Below the pieces are notes generated by a model. It was given only the letters and a program-made list of their open reading frames with translations, was not told the origin of the DNA and searched no databases. 54,929 nt of DNA from CAMLIZ01 sp040758375 (GTDB lineage Bacteria; Pseudomonadota; Gammaproteobacteria; Burkholderiales; Burkholderiaceae_C): NCBI GenBank assembly GCA_040758375.1, contig JBFLWE010000028.1, forward strand, positions 1 to 54,929, given 5' to 3'. A program made the position numbers and the translations under genes. Shown piece by piece: positions 23,874 to 33,660 of the stretch; position 1 is the first letter of the stretch; each line of letters opens with the position of its first letter.

Positions 23874-24826
23874 ACCAGGCCTGAAGCGCTGGGCGGCTGG
23901 TTGCTGGCGGGGGTGAACAGCTCGCCCACGTCCACCGGGTCGAACCGGTACTGCTGGCCGCAGAACTCGCAGCCGATCTCCACGTCGCCGCGCTCGGCCA
24001 CGATGCTGTCGATCTCTTCGCGGCCCAGCGACTTGAGCATGTTGCCCACGCGTTCGCGCGAGCAGCTGCAGGCAAAGCGCGGCGTGAGCGGCTCGAAGCG
24101 CACCAGCTTCTCTTCCCAGAAGAGCCTGTGCAGGATGGTCTCGACGTCCAGCCCCAGCAGTTCCTCCTGCGTCAGCGTGGCGGCCAGGTGCGCGATGCGG
24201 TTGAAGTCCTCGCTCAGCCCGATGTCGTCTTCGTTGCGCCGGCCTGCGAGATTGCCCTCGCCTTCGACCGGCAGGCGCTGGATCAGCAGGCCGGCGGCCA
24301 CGTTGTCGTCGGCCGCCAGCACCAGGCGCGTGTCGAGCTGCTCGCTTTGCAGCATGTAGTGCTCCAGCACCGCGGACAACTCCTGCAGCGGCTCGCGGTG
24401 GTCACCGTGCAGCGGCACGATGCCCTGGTAGGGCTGCTGGCCGGGCCGCTTGTCCTTGGGGTCGAGCGTGATCGCGCAACGGCCCTTGCCGTGCACGTTG
24501 AGCATGGCTTCGAGCTGCGCGGTCGGCGCCACGTCCCCGACCACCTTGGCGGTGGTGCGGAAGCTCAAGTCGGGCTGCACCTCGGCCACCGCCAGCTTCA
24601 CCGGGCCGTCGCCGAACACCTGAAGCACCAGCGCGCCGTTGAACTTGATGTTCGACTGCATCAGCGCGCCGGCCGCCGCCATCTGGCCCAGCAGCGAGCG
24701 CACGGGCGCCGGAAAGGCGCCCGCGGACTCGCGGCGCTTCAGCGCTTCGTGCCAGCTGCCGGTCAGCCGCACCAGCATGCCGCGCACCGGCGCGCCGTCG
24801 AAGATGAATTTATGGAGTTCGCTCAC
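23867..24826 (-). CDS. hslO: 33 kDa redox-regulated chaperone Hsp33
   Basis: Hsp33 is a holdase chaperone switched on by oxidative stress through a zinc-Cys site. The 319-residue protein has the substrate-binding N-terminal domain (VSELHKFIFDGAPVRGMLVRL onward) and the zinc switch CSCSRERV and CEFCGQQY near residues 261 and 293, giving a C-x-C and C-x2-C set. The GTG at 24826 is preferred because related proteins begin SELHKFIF; a GTG at 24835 would add three residues. It lies after the gamma-carbonic-anhydrase-like gene on the same strand, 40 bases apart. Confidence 0.95.
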   Translation of the reverse strand: MSELHKFIFDGAPVRGMLVRLTGSWHEALKRRESAGAFPAPVRSLLGQMAAAGALMQSNIKFNGALVLQVFGDGPVKLAVAEVQPDLSFRTTAKVVGDVAPTAQLEAMLNVHGKGRCAITLDPKDKRPGQQPYQGIVPLHGDHREPLQELSAVLEHYMLQSEQLDTRLVLAADDNVAAGLLIQRLPVEGEGNLAGRRNEDDIGLSEDFNRIAHLAATLTQEELLGLDVETILHRLFWEEKLVRFEPLTPRFACSCSRERVGNMLKSLGREEIDSIVAERGDVEIGCEFCGQQYRFDPVDVGELFTPASNQPPSASGLVH

Positions 24827-24866
24827 CGGCCACACCTGGGGGCGAAGACGAAGGCTTCAACCATGG

Positions 24867-25391
24867 TCAGCCGATCTTCCTGAGGCCGGCCGCATAGCGG
24901 CGTGCGTTCTCGGCATAGTGCTTCGCGCTCAGAGCCAGGCGCTCGATTTGCTGCGGCGTCAACGGCCGCACCACGCGCGCCGGCGCGCCCACGATCAGCG
25001 AGCCATCGGGAAACTCCTTGCCCTCTGTCACCAGCGAGCCAGCGCCCACCAGGCAGTTTTTGCCGATCTTCGCGCCGTTGAGCACCACCGCCTGGATGCC
25101 GATCAGCGAGTTGTCGCCTACCGTGCAGCCGTGCAGCACCACCTGGTGGCCCACCGTGACGTGGTCGCCCAGCACCAGCTCGATGCCGGCGTCGGTGTGC
25201 AGCACGCTGTTGTCCTGGATGTTGGTGCCGCGCCCGATGCGCAGCCAGTCGGTGTCGCCGCGCAGGATGGCGCCGAACCACACGCTGGCCTCCTCGGCGA
25301 GCTGAACCTTGCCGATGACCTGCGCGCTGTCGGCCACCCAGGCGGAAGCCGCGATATGGGGCATTTGGTCCCCGAGTTGATAGACCGCCAT
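24867..25391 (-). CDS. Gamma-carbonic anhydrase family protein
   Basis: This 174-residue protein is a left-handed beta helix of the YrdA/gamma-carbonic-anhydrase group. The three metal His are recognisable: VLHTD, and GHQVVLHG with two His five residues apart, and the hexapeptide pattern covers residues 10-150. Many members lack proven anhydrase activity and some are related to ferripyochelin-binding proteins, so the substrate is open. ATG 25391 is chosen; a TTG two codons upstream is possible. It is divergent from the DUF455 gene. Confidence 0.87.
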   Translation of the reverse strand: MAVYQLGDQMPHIAASAWVADSAQVIGKVQLAEEASVWFGAILRGDTDWLRIGRGTNIQDNSVLHTDAGIELVLGDHVTVGHQVVLHGCTVGDNSLIGIQAVVLNGAKIGKNCLVGAGSLVTEGKEFPDGSLIVGAPARVVRPLTPQQIERLALSAKHYAENARRYAAGLRKIG

Positions 25392-25420
25392 CTGCAAGCC
25401 TGCTGAAAAGGTGCGAAGTC

Positions 25421-25426
25421 GATAAT
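25421..25426 (+). promoter_or_regulatory. Possible -10 giving a leaderless DUF455 transcript
   Basis: GATAAT ends seven bases before the ATG at 25434, so the expected start site falls at or next to the A of the ATG. No Shine-Dalgarno sequence is present. Confidence 0.4.
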
Positions 25427-25433
25427 TCTAGGG

Positions 25434-26240
25434 ATGGAGCTGCGCCAACATGCCCTGCAGGTGCTCTGCGTCGCCGAGCCGGCCCCCAAGGCCAGCGCGG
25501 CGCGGGCCTTGCTGGCAAGGGCCCGAGCCGGCCAGATGCCGCTCGACCCGCAGGCCGTGCTGACGCCGCCCGCCGGGCTGCCGGGGCGGCCCGCGCGTCC
25601 TCGGCTGGTGCCGCCCGGGCAGGTACCGCGCCGCTCGCCATTTGGCCGCGAAGGGCGGGCCGCATTGCTGCACGCGATTGCCCACATCGAGTTCAACGCG
25701 ATCAACCTGGCGCTGGACGCCGTGTGGCGCTTCCCCGGCATGCCCGATGCCTACTATCTCGATTGGCTGCAGGTGGCAGGCGAAGAAGCACTGCACTTCA
25801 CGCTGCTGCGCGAACACCTGGTACAGAGCCTGCAGCACGACTATGGTGATTTCGACGCCCATGACGGCCTGTGGGCCATGACCGAGAAGACCGCCTCCGA
25901 CATCGTCGCGCGCATGGCGCTGGTGCCCCGCACGCTCGAAGCGCGCGGGCTCGACGCCACGCCGCCCATCCAGGCGAAGCTGGCGCGCGCCGGAGACGCC
26001 CGGGCGGTGCAGATCCTCGACATCATCCTGCGCGACGAGATCGGACATGTCGCCATCGGCAACCGCTGGTACGCCTGGCTGTGCGAGCGCGAGGGCCTCG
26101 ACCCCGTAAGGCATTACGAGCGCCTGGTCGAACGCTACGCCGCGCCGCGACTCAAACCGCCATTCAACCGCGCCGCCCGGCTGGCCGCCGGCTTCAGCGA
26201 GGCCGAGCTGGGCTATTTGCAGGACACCTCCTCCCCATGA
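25434..26240 (+). CDS. DUF455 ferritin-like protein
   Basis: This 268-residue protein belongs to the DUF455 group of ferritin-like diiron proteins. The iron-type residues are visible as HIEFNAINLALD near residue 83, EEALHFTLL near residue 117 and DEIGHVAIG near residue 201, giving the E...ExxH pattern of ferritin-like folds. The N-terminus includes a Pro/Arg-rich linker. Function is not established; redox or metal-dependent tRNA-type chemistry has been suggested for related proteins. The ATG overlaps no upstream gene; the stop overlaps the mlrC start (ATGA). Confidence 0.82.
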   Translation: MELRQHALQVLCVAEPAPKASAARALLARARAGQMPLDPQAVLTPPAGLPGRPARPRLVPPGQVPRRSPFGREGRAALLHAIAHIEFNAINLALDAVWRFPGMPDAYYLDWLQVAGEEALHFTLLREHLVQSLQHDYGDFDAHDGLWAMTEKTASDIVARMALVPRTLEARGLDATPPIQAKLARAGDARAVQILDIILRDEIGHVAIGNRWYAWLCEREGLDPVRHYERLVERYAAPRLKPPFNRAARLAAGFSEAELGYLQDTSSP

Positions 26241-27733
26241 GAGTCTTCGTCGCAGGCTTCCACCACGAGACCAACACCTTCGCCCCCTCCAAGGCCGACT
26301 GGGCCGCGTTCGAGGCCGGCGCGGGCTACCCCGCGGTATCGCGCGGCGCGCAGATGCTCGAGCGCATGGGCCCCGGCAGCCTGCCGATGGGCGGTTTCAT
26401 CCGCACTGCGCGGGCACGCGGCTGGCAGCTCGTGCCCTCCATCTGGGCCGGCGCCTGCCCTTCGGCCCATGTGACCAAGGATGCGTTCGAGCGCATCGCC
26501 GCGGCGATGCTGGAAGATCTGCAGCAAGGCGGTCATGACGCGGTATACCTCGACCTGCATGGGGCCGCGGTGGCCGAGCATGTGGACGACGCCGAGGGCG
26601 AGCTGCTGGCCCGCGTGCGCGAAGCGATCGGCCCGCAGATGCCGCTGGTGGCCAGCCTGGACCTGCATGCCAACGTCACCGAGCGCATGCTGCGCCTGGC
26701 CAGCGCGATGACGGCGTTCCGCACCTACCCTCACGTGGACATGGCGGCCACCGGCGCGCGCGCGGCCGACCTGCTGCAGGCCCTGTGCGGCGGTGCCCGC
26801 TGGACCACGCGCCACCAGCGCATCGGCTTCCTGTTGCCGCTCAACTCGCAATGCACGCTGATGGAGCCGGCGGCCGGCGTGATGCGGCGCCTGCAGGCGC
26901 TGGAGCAGCAGGCCGATGTGCACCTGAGCTTCGCGATGGGCTTCCCGGCCGCTGACTTCCCCGAGTGCGGTCCCGTCGTGTTCGGCCACGGCCCCGATGC
27001 CGAAAGCGTGCAGCGCGCGGTGGACGCGCTGGCCGACGAAGTGGCGGCGCGCCGTGCCGAGTGGGCCATCGACCTGCTGGGGCCGCGCGACGCGGTGGAC
27101 GAGGCACTTGCGCTGGCGGACCAGCACGAAGCGCCGGTGATCATCGCTGACACACAGGACAACCCCGGCGCCGGCGGCGACGCCAACACCACCGGCCTGC
27201 TGCAGGCGCTGCTGGCCGCAGGGGCCGGCCAGCGCTGGCCGGGCCGCGTGGCCCTGGGCCTGCTGCACGACCCGCAGTCGGCCGCCACCGCTTGCGCAGC
27301 CGGACCCGGGGCGCTGGTGGAGCTGCGCCTGGGCAAGGCCGTGCCCACCTTCACCGGCGGCACCAGCGATGCCTCGCTGCGCTGCCGCTGCGTGGTGCGC
27401 GCGGTCAGCGACGGCGTGGTGGCGCTGCACGGCCCCATGACCGCGGGCAGCACCGCGCAGCTCGGGCCCTCGGCCTGCGTCGACGTCGACGGCGTGCTGG
27501 TGCTGGTCACCACCGCCAAGTGCCAGCTGCTCGACCTGGATCTCTACCGCTTCCTCGGCGTCGAGCCCACGATGATGAAGCTGCTGGTGCTCAAGAGCTC
27601 GGTGCACTTCCGCGCCGCGTTCGGCCCGATCGCCTCGCACATCCTGGTGGCCAAGGCGCCGGGGCCGATGGCCGCCGACCCGGCCGACCTGCCCTGGCGC
27701 CGGCTGCCGTCGCAGATCGCAAGGCGGCCCTGA
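26237..27733 (+). CDS. M81 family metallopeptidase (MlrC-like)
   Basis: This 498-residue protein resembles MlrC, the microcystin-linearised-peptide hydrolase of Sphingomonas, and is classed with M81 peptidases. It has GFHHETNTFAP at residues 7-17, the metal-site segments DLHGAAV near residue 107 and SLDLHANVTE near 139, and FRTYPHVD near 161. The C-terminal MlrC domain includes DNPGAGGDANTTGLL near residue 311. Most relatives are of unknown substrate; nothing here links it to cyanotoxins. It is translationally coupled to the DUF455 gene and converges with the efflux operon. Confidence 0.85.
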   Translation: MRVFVAGFHHETNTFAPSKADWAAFEAGAGYPAVSRGAQMLERMGPGSLPMGGFIRTARARGWQLVPSIWAGACPSAHVTKDAFERIAAAMLEDLQQGGHDAVYLDLHGAAVAEHVDDAEGELLARVREAIGPQMPLVASLDLHANVTERMLRLASAMTAFRTYPHVDMAATGARAADLLQALCGGARWTTRHQRIGFLLPLNSQCTLMEPAAGVMRRLQALEQQADVHLSFAMGFPAADFPECGPVVFGHGPDAESVQRAVDALADEVAARRAEWAIDLLGPRDAVDEALALADQHEAPVIIADTQDNPGAGGDANTTGLLQALLAAGAGQRWPGRVALGLLHDPQSAATACAAGPGALVELRLGKAVPTFTGGTSDASLRCRCVVRAVSDGVVALHGPMTAGSTAQLGPSACVDVDGVLVLVTTAKCQLLDLDLYRFLGVEPTMMKLLVLKSSVHFRAAFGPIASHILVAKAPGPMAADPADLPWRRLPSQIARRP

Positions 27734-27737
27734 GGCG

Positions 27738-29129
27738 TCATGCCCAGCCGCCGCCCAGCGCCTTGTACAGCAGCACCTGGTTCGACAGGCGCGTGAGGCG
27801 CACACCGATCAGCGCCTGCTGCGCCGCGTACATCTCACGCTGCGCGTCCAGCACCTCCAGGTAGCTCTGCGCACCCTGGCGGAAGCGGATCTCCGAGAGC
27901 CGGTGGGTCTGGGCGCTGGCGGCCACCAGCGACTGCTGTGCCTCGAACTGCTCGTCCAGCGTGCCGCGCACGGCCAGCGCATCGGCCACTTCGCGGAAGG
28001 CGCGCTGGACCGCACCTTCGTACTGCGCCAACGCCATCTTGCGTTCGGCTTCGGCCACGTCGACCGCGGCGCGTCGGCGCCCGCCGTCGAAGATGGGCAG
28101 CGCGATCTGCGGCACGAAGGCCCAGGCGCCTGCGCCGCCGCTGAACAGCTCGGCCAGTGCGCGGCTGGCCACGCCGCCGCTGGCCGTGAGCGTGATGCTG
28201 GGAAAGAAGGCCGCACGCGCGGCGCCGATGTGCGCATGCGCCGCCTGCAGGCGGTGCTCGGCGCTTTGAATGTCGGGCCGGCGCTGCAACACCTGCGACG
28301 GCAGCCCGGCCGGCAGCGCCTCGTGCGCGGCCACGGCGGCCAGCGAATCGGGCAGCAGCTCGGGCTGCACCGAAGTGCCCACCAGCAAGGCCAAGGCGTT
28401 CTCGGCCTGCGCCGCCTGCGCGGTGTAGCGCGCGAGGTCGGCACGGGCCGCGTCCACCGTCGTCTGCGCGCGCTGCAGGTCGATCTGCGAGGCCACGCCG
28501 GATTCGACCCGCCGCTGGATCAGCAGGTGCGCGCTGCGCTGGTTCTGCAGCGTCTCGCGCGCCAGCCGCTGTCGTTCGCGGTCGGCGGCCAGCGCGAGAT
28601 AAGCATTCGCCACTTCGGCCACGAGGCTCATCTGCGCGCTGTGCCGGGCCTGTTCGGTGGCCATGAATTCCTGCAGCGCGGCCTCGTTGAGGCTGCGCAC
28701 ACGGCCGAAGAAATCCAGTTCATAACCGCTGATGCCCGCCGCCAGGTCGTAGCGCCGCGTGGTTTCGCCGCGGCCGCTGGTGCTCAGGTCGCCCGGCGTG
28801 CGTTGCACCGCCGCCCCGGCGCCGAGGCTCACCGTGGGCAGCCGGTCGGCCTGGCCGATGCGGTACAGCGCCCGTGCGCGCTCGATGTTCGCAGCGGCCA
28901 CGCGCAGGTCGCGGTTGTGCTCCAGTGCCTGGCCAATCAGCGTGCGCAGCCGCTCGTCGGCGAAAAACTGCTGCCAGCTGCTGTCGGCAGCGGTCTCGGC
29001 CTGCGCAGCGGGCGCGGGCGCCGCGGCCCAGTTGTGAGGGACCGGCGCGGCAGGACGCCGGTATTCCGGCGCCAGGCTCGTGCAGCCCGCCAGCACCAGC
29101 GCGGCCGCCAGCAACGAAAAAGTCTTCAT
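27738..29129 (-). CDS. RND efflux outer-membrane lipoprotein (NodT/OprM family)
   Basis: This 463-residue protein is the outer-membrane channel of an RND efflux pump. It starts MKTFSLLAAALVLAGCTSL with a lipobox LAGC (Cys16), so it is lipidated after export. The two repeats of the outer-membrane factor family are present: QALEHNRDLRVAAANIERAR near residue 70 and LPSQVLQRRPDIQSAEHRLQAAHAHIGAARAAFFPSI near residue 275. ATG 29129 is the start of the signal peptide. It is the last gene of the operon with the MFP and RND genes, in the usual order. Confidence 0.93.
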   Translation of the reverse strand: MKTFSLLAAALVLAGCTSLAPEYRRPAAPVPHNWAAAPAPAAQAETAADSSWQQFFADERLRTLIGQALEHNRDLRVAAANIERARALYRIGQADRLPTVSLGAGAAVQRTPGDLSTSGRGETTRRYDLAAGISGYELDFFGRVRSLNEAALQEFMATEQARHSAQMSLVAEVANAYLALAADRERQRLARETLQNQRSAHLLIQRRVESGVASQIDLQRAQTTVDAARADLARYTAQAAQAENALALLVGTSVQPELLPDSLAAVAAHEALPAGLPSQVLQRRPDIQSAEHRLQAAHAHIGAARAAFFPSITLTASGGVASRALAELFSGGAGAWAFVPQIALPIFDGGRRRAAVDVAEAERKMALAQYEGAVQRAFREVADALAVRGTLDEQFEAQQSLVAASAQTHRLSEIRFRQGAQSYLEVLDAQREMYAAQQALIGVRLTRLSNQVLLYKALGGGWA

Positions 29130-29146
29130 GGTTGTGCTCCCTGGGC

Positions 29147-32100
29147 TCAAGCGGGCACTGCGCCCGCGTCCACGGGCACCCCGGACGCCCCCGCCTCGTG
29201 GGCCGCGCCCCGGTGGTCCCTCGCGATCAGCATGTAGAACACCGGCACCACCACCAGCGTGAACACCGTGCCGATCACCATGCCGCTGACCAGCACCGTG
29301 CCGATGCTGTTGCGCGCCTGCGCACCGGGGCCGGACACCAGCACCAGCGGCAGGTGGCCGAACACGGTGGCGGCCGAGGTCATCAGCACCGGCCGCAGGC
29401 GCGTGAGCGCCGCTTCGCGCAGCGCGGCGAGCTTCGCCAGTCCGCGCTCCTGCAGCGTATTGGCGAACTCGACGATCAGGATGCCGTTCTTGGCCACCAG
29501 GCCCACCAGCGTGATCAGGCCCACCTGCGAATAGATGTTGATCGTGGTGAGGTCGAGGAAGCTGAACACCAGCGCGCCCGACACGGCCAGCGGCACCGAA
29601 CCCAGCAGCACGATCAGCGGGTCGCGGAAGCTCCTGAACTGCGCCGCCAGCACCAGGTAGATCAGCACCAGGCTGAAGCCCAGCGTGACGGCCAGCGCAG
29701 AGCCCTCGTGGCGGATCTGGCGCGACTCGCCCGCGTGGTCGAGCACCACGCGCGAGCCGCCGGCCGCGCGCGCCGCATCCTCCAGCACGCGCAGGCCCTC
29801 CTCCTTGGTCACGCCCGGGGCCACGCCGCCGAACACCTTGAGCGCATTGCGCTGCTGGAAGCGGTTGAGCGTGCGCGGCGCCGTGCTGGTCTCGATACGC
29901 GCGAAGGTGGACACCGGCACCAGCGCGCCGCTGGGCGTCTTGATCTTCAGGTCGAGCAGCGGCGCGATCGAGCTGCGGCCGTCGTCGCCGATCTGGGGAA
30001 TCACCTTGTAGCTGCGGTCGAACCAGTTGAAGCGGTTGACGTGGTTGCCGCCCAGCAGCGTGCCCAGCTCGCGGCCCACGCTGGCCAGGTCGAGCCCGAG
30101 GTCGGCGATGCGCTCGCGGTCGAGCACCACGCGCGCTTCGGGCAGGTCTATCTTGAGGTCGGTGTCCACGTAGAGGAACTTGCCGCTGTTCATGCCCGCC
30201 TCGATGACCTTCGAGACGACGGCCAGCTGCTGCTCGGGCGGCTCGTCGCTCTGCAGCACCAGCTCCACGTCGTACTGGCCGGGGGTGGGCAGCGGTGGAT
30301 CCAGGCGCGGGAACACGCGCAGGCCGGGCACCTGCGACACGGCGCCGTACACCTGACCGTACATCGCTTCGGTGGAGCGCTCGCGCTGCGTCCAGTCCTT
30401 CACGACGATGCCGCCGAAGCCGCCCCAGTTGGCGGTGAGCGACCAGGTGAACTCCGTCTCGGGAAAGGCCTGCACCGCCTTCACCACGTCGAGGTGTTCA
30501 CGGTTGGTGGCCGCCAGCGACGAGTCGGGCGCGGCCTCGTAGTACAGGCTGATGTGGCGCTGGTCCTCCACCGGCGCCAGCTCCTGGCGCGAGAAGACAT
30601 ACAGCGGATAAGCCGCGGCAGCGATCAGCAGCGCGGCCAGCACGATCGTGCCGCGCAGGCCCAGCGACACGTCCAGCGCGCGGGCATAGCCGGCGCGCAC
30701 GCGGTCGAACTGGCGGTTCACCCACACGGTGAGCCGCGTCTGGCGGCCGCCTTCGTGCACGAAATGCGCGCTCATCACCGGCGAGAGCGTCACCGCCACG
30801 ATGCCCGACACCACCACCGCCGCCGCGAGCGTGATCGCGAACTCAAGGAACAGCGCGCCGGTGAGGCCGCTCTGGATGCCGATGGGCGCATACACCGCCG
30901 CCAGCGTGATGGTCATCGCGACGATCGGGCCGAAGAGTTCCCGCGCGCCGGCCAGCGCCGCGTCGATGCGCGACTTGCCCTCGCGTACGTGGCGCTCGAC
31001 GTTCTCGACCACGACGATCGCGTCGTCAACCACCAGCCCCACCGACAGCACGATCGCCAGGATGGTGAGCAGGTTGAGGCTGAAGCCGAAGGCATACATC
31101 ACCGCGCCGGCGCCGATCAGCGACACCGGCATGGCCACCAGCGGCACCAGCGCCGTGCGCGCCGAGCCGAGGAAGAGAAACACCACCAACGCGACGATGC
31201 CCACCGTCTCGGCCAGGGTCTTGCTGATCTCCTTGAGCGCATCGCGCATGAACATCGTGCCGTCCCACACCAGGCGCATCTCGATGTCCTTGGGCAGCGC
31301 AGGCGCGATCTCGGCCATCTTGGCGCGCAAGCCTTCGGCCACCTCCAGCTCGTTGGCGCCAGGCACGGGCCAGATGCCCAGGTACACCGCCTCCTGCGCG
31401 TTGTACTTGGCCATCAGCTGCGCCTCCTCGGCACCCAGCTCCACGCGCGCCACGTCGGCCAGGCGCACCACGGCGCCCTGTCGCTCGGCCACGATGAGCT
31501 GGCGGAATTCGTCCACCGAGCGCAGGTCGGTGTTGGCCAGCACGTTCACCTGCACCTGCTCGTTGCGCGTCTGGCCCACGGCGGCGAGGTAGTTGTTGCG
31601 CTGCAGGGCCGCCTGCACGTCGCCAGGGGTGAGGTTCAGCGCGGCGAGGCGGTCGGGGTCGATCCACACCCGCATCGCGATGTTGCGCCCGCCCTCGTTG
31701 TTGGTCACGCGCTGCACGCCGGCGATGGTGGCCAGCCGCGGCTGCACGTTGCGCAGCAGGTAGTCGGTGATGGCCGAGACGCTGCGTTCCTTCGAGGCGA
31801 AGCTCAGGTAGAAGGTGCCATAGGGCCGGTCGGCGCGCTGCAGCTCCACCGCAGGCGGCTCGGCGTCGCCGGGCAGCTCGGACCTCACCTGCTGCAGCCG
31901 CGCCGTCACCTCGGCCAGCGCCGCCGTGGCACTGTGGTTGAGCTTCAGGCGCACGGTGACCGTGCTTACGCCCGCGCGGCTGCTCGACTCCACGTGGTCC
32001 ACGCCGCCGATGGCCGACACCGCGCGCTCGATCGGCGTGGTGAGGAAGCCGCGCACCGTCTCGGCGCTGGCGCCGGTGTAGACAGTGGTGATCACGACGG

Positions 32101-32233
32101 ACGTGCTCTCGAGGTTGGGGTACTGCTGCACGGGCAGCGTGGTCAGCGCGCGCCAGCCGACGAGCGCGATGACCAGGTTCACCACCACGGCCAGCACCGG
32201 GTGGCGGATGAAGAGATCGGTGATCGAACGCAT
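29147..32233 (-). CDS. RND efflux permease (HAE1/AcrB family)
   Basis: This 1028-residue inner-membrane pump drives export with the proton gradient. It starts with the first membrane helix MRSITDLFIRHPVLAVVVNLVIALVG and has the Phe/Asp-rich pore and docking parts, and the proton relay Asp-Asp pair in VGLVVDDAIVVVEN of transmembrane helix 4. The closing TFGHLPLVL and helix pattern are typical. Sequence resembles MexI/MexF-like and CmeB-like pumps, though drug class cannot be read from it. It begins ten bases after the MFP stop and overlaps no neighbour. It is repressed, most likely, by the nearby TetR. Confidence 0.95.
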   Translation of the reverse strand: MRSITDLFIRHPVLAVVVNLVIALVGWRALTTLPVQQYPNLESTSVVITTVYTGASAETVRGFLTTPIERAVSAIGGVDHVESSSRAGVSTVTVRLKLNHSATAALAEVTARLQQVRSELPGDAEPPAVELQRADRPYGTFYLSFASKERSVSAITDYLLRNVQPRLATIAGVQRVTNNEGGRNIAMRVWIDPDRLAALNLTPGDVQAALQRNNYLAAVGQTRNEQVQVNVLANTDLRSVDEFRQLIVAERQGAVVRLADVARVELGAEEAQLMAKYNAQEAVYLGIWPVPGANELEVAEGLRAKMAEIAPALPKDIEMRLVWDGTMFMRDALKEISKTLAETVGIVALVVFLFLGSARTALVPLVAMPVSLIGAGAVMYAFGFSLNLLTILAIVLSVGLVVDDAIVVVENVERHVREGKSRIDAALAGARELFGPIVAMTITLAAVYAPIGIQSGLTGALFLEFAITLAAAVVVSGIVAVTLSPVMSAHFVHEGGRQTRLTVWVNRQFDRVRAGYARALDVSLGLRGTIVLAALLIAAAAYPLYVFSRQELAPVEDQRHISLYYEAAPDSSLAATNREHLDVVKAVQAFPETEFTWSLTANWGGFGGIVVKDWTQRERSTEAMYGQVYGAVSQVPGLRVFPRLDPPLPTPGQYDVELVLQSDEPPEQQLAVVSKVIEAGMNSGKFLYVDTDLKIDLPEARVVLDRERIADLGLDLASVGRELGTLLGGNHVNRFNWFDRSYKVIPQIGDDGRSSIAPLLDLKIKTPSGALVPVSTFARIETSTAPRTLNRFQQRNALKVFGGVAPGVTKEEGLRVLEDAARAAGGSRVVLDHAGESRQIRHEGSALAVTLGFSLVLIYLVLAAQFRSFRDPLIVLLGSVPLAVSGALVFSFLDLTTINIYSQVGLITLVGLVAKNGILIVEFANTLQERGLAKLAALREAALTRLRPVLMTSAATVFGHLPLVLVSGPGAQARNSIGTVLVSGMVIGTVFTLVVVPVFYMLIARDHRGAAHEAGASGVPVDAGAVPA

Positions 32234-32243
32234 GGACCTCTCC

Positions 32244-33374
32244 TCAACCGCCGTTGCGGGCTTCGGTGGAGGCAGCGGCGCGAGGCACGCCCGCGCCCGT
32301 CACCGCCACGAGCGCAGCATCGCGCAGCTTGAACGAGCCCGAGGTGGCCACCAGTTCGCCAGCCGTCAGGCCGCTGGTGAGCAACACCTCGTCGCCCAGG
32401 TTGGCGCCCACCTGAACCGGGCGCTGGTGCGCGCGCAGCTGCTTGTCTGCACCCGGCGCCAGCACGAAGACGTGGTCGCCCGACGGCCCTTTGCGCAGCG
32501 CAGCAGCGGGTATCGCGACGGCCGGTGCTGCCTGGCCGACAGCCATGCTCACGCGCACCGACGAGCCCGGCGCGGGCAGCGGCAGGAGGGAGCTGCCGGG
32601 TTCGATACGGGCGCGCACCGCACTGTTGCGCGTGGCCGGATTCACCGTCGCATCGACGGCCACCACGCGGGCAGGCAGCGCGCCGGCGCCGTCGCTGCCG
32701 GTGAACACGTTCACCCGGCTGCCGGGCTTCAGCGCGGCGGCCACCGTCTGCGGCACCGCGAAGTCCACGTGCAGCGCATCGTCCACCCCCTGCAGCGTGG
32801 TGATCTCGGTGCCTTCGTTGAGGTACTGACCCGGGTGCAGGTTGGCCAGGCCCACGCGCGCACGGAACGGCACGCGGATCGTCTTGCGTGCGATCACCGC
32901 CTGGGTGCGCGCGACCTGCGCCGCGGCCACGTCGCGCTCGGCGCGCGCCTTGTCGAGGTCGATCTCCGAGATGGCATCGAAGCCGCGCAGCCGTTCCAGC
33001 CGCTGCAGCGTGGCATTGGCCAGCCCGAGCTGGGCTTCCTGCGCCTTCAGGTCCGCCTGCTCGACCGACACGTCCAGCGCCACCAGCACGGTGCCCGCCT
33101 CCACGACGGCGCCGGGCTGCAGGTGGACCTGGCGCACCGTGCCGGGCAGCTCGTTGCGCAAGGTCACCGAGCGCAGCGCGAGCACGGTGCCGATGGCGGT
33201 GGTGGCGGCGCGGTGCTCGCGCGCCACGGCCGCAGCCGCGGACACCGCTTCGGCCGGCTCGGCCTGCCCGGCCGCGGAGGCCTGCGCGGCTGCGCCGAAC
33301 TTCCAGGCGGCGAGTGCGCCGCCGATGCCGACCAAGGCCGTGAGCAGCACGGCCGACCGAATCACGTTGTTCAC
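32244..33374 (-). CDS. RND efflux periplasmic adaptor (MFP)
   Basis: This 376-residue adaptor bridges the RND pump to the outer-membrane channel. It has one N-terminal membrane helix (IRSAVLLTALVGIGGALAAW), a lipoyl-type half near VTLRNELPGTVRQVHLQPGAVVEAGTVLVALD, a coiled-coil hairpin and the beta-barrel VPFRARVGLANLHPGQYLNEG near residue 180. The start is GTG 33374, with AGGA upstream. It is the first gene of the operon; its promoter region carries three operator-like sites. Confidence 0.92.
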   Translation of the reverse strand: MNNVIRSAVLLTALVGIGGALAAWKFGAAAQASAAGQAEPAEAVSAAAAVAREHRAATTAIGTVLALRSVTLRNELPGTVRQVHLQPGAVVEAGTVLVALDVSVEQADLKAQEAQLGLANATLQRLERLRGFDAISEIDLDKARAERDVAAAQVARTQAVIARKTIRVPFRARVGLANLHPGQYLNEGTEITTLQGVDDALHVDFAVPQTVAAALKPGSRVNVFTGSDGAGALPARVVAVDATVNPATRNSAVRARIEPGSSLLPLPAPGSSVRVSMAVGQAAPAVAIPAAALRKGPSGDHVFVLAPGADKQLRAHQRPVQVGANLGDEVLLTSGLTAGELVATSGSFKLRDAALVAVTGAGVPRAAASTEARNGG

Positions 33375-33414
33375 AGTCCTGCTCCTTCTTCTTCGATGTG
33401 GAGGTCGCAACAGT

Positions 33415-33469
33415 ACCGTCCAGCCGGTCGGTCGTCAACCGTCCGGCCGGTTTGGACCGTCTGGCCGGT
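33415..33469. promoter_or_regulatory. Three operator-like sites ACCGTCYRGCCGGT before the efflux operon
   Basis: The 14-bp motif occurs as ACCGTCCAGCCGGT (33415-33428), ACCGTCCGGCCGGT (33438-33451) and ACCGTCTGGCCGGT (33456-33469). A fourth, ACCGTCCGGTCGGT, lies upstream of tetR at 34371-34384. Spacings are 23 and 18 bases. The distribution matches a TetR repressor of the pump and of itself. The rest of the gap (33470-33660) has hairpins near 33535-33565 and 33630-33655 but no gene. Confidence 0.72.
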
Positions 33470-33660
33470 CTTTGGTGCCGCCACGCCACAACGCGGCGCC
33501 GCCCTCGTGGGCAAGGCGTGCAAACGAAGAAGCGCCACCGCCGCCAGCGGTGTTGCGGCGGCGCGTCAGGTCACCCGAAACGCAGTGGGGGCATGTGATG
33601 GCGCGCGGCCCGCGCCTGAAGCGAGGGGCTGCCGCATGGGGCAGCAGCCGGCGGACCCGC

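Noticed and set aside
27738..29129. Outer-membrane lipoprotein as the TolC partner of the type I system
   Set aside because: It is in an operon with RND and MFP genes and is a lipidated NodT-type, so it belongs to the pump.
28874..32332. Long plus-strand frame opposite the RND permease
   Set aside because: Same GC effect; the minus strand has a complete RND protein with all motifs.
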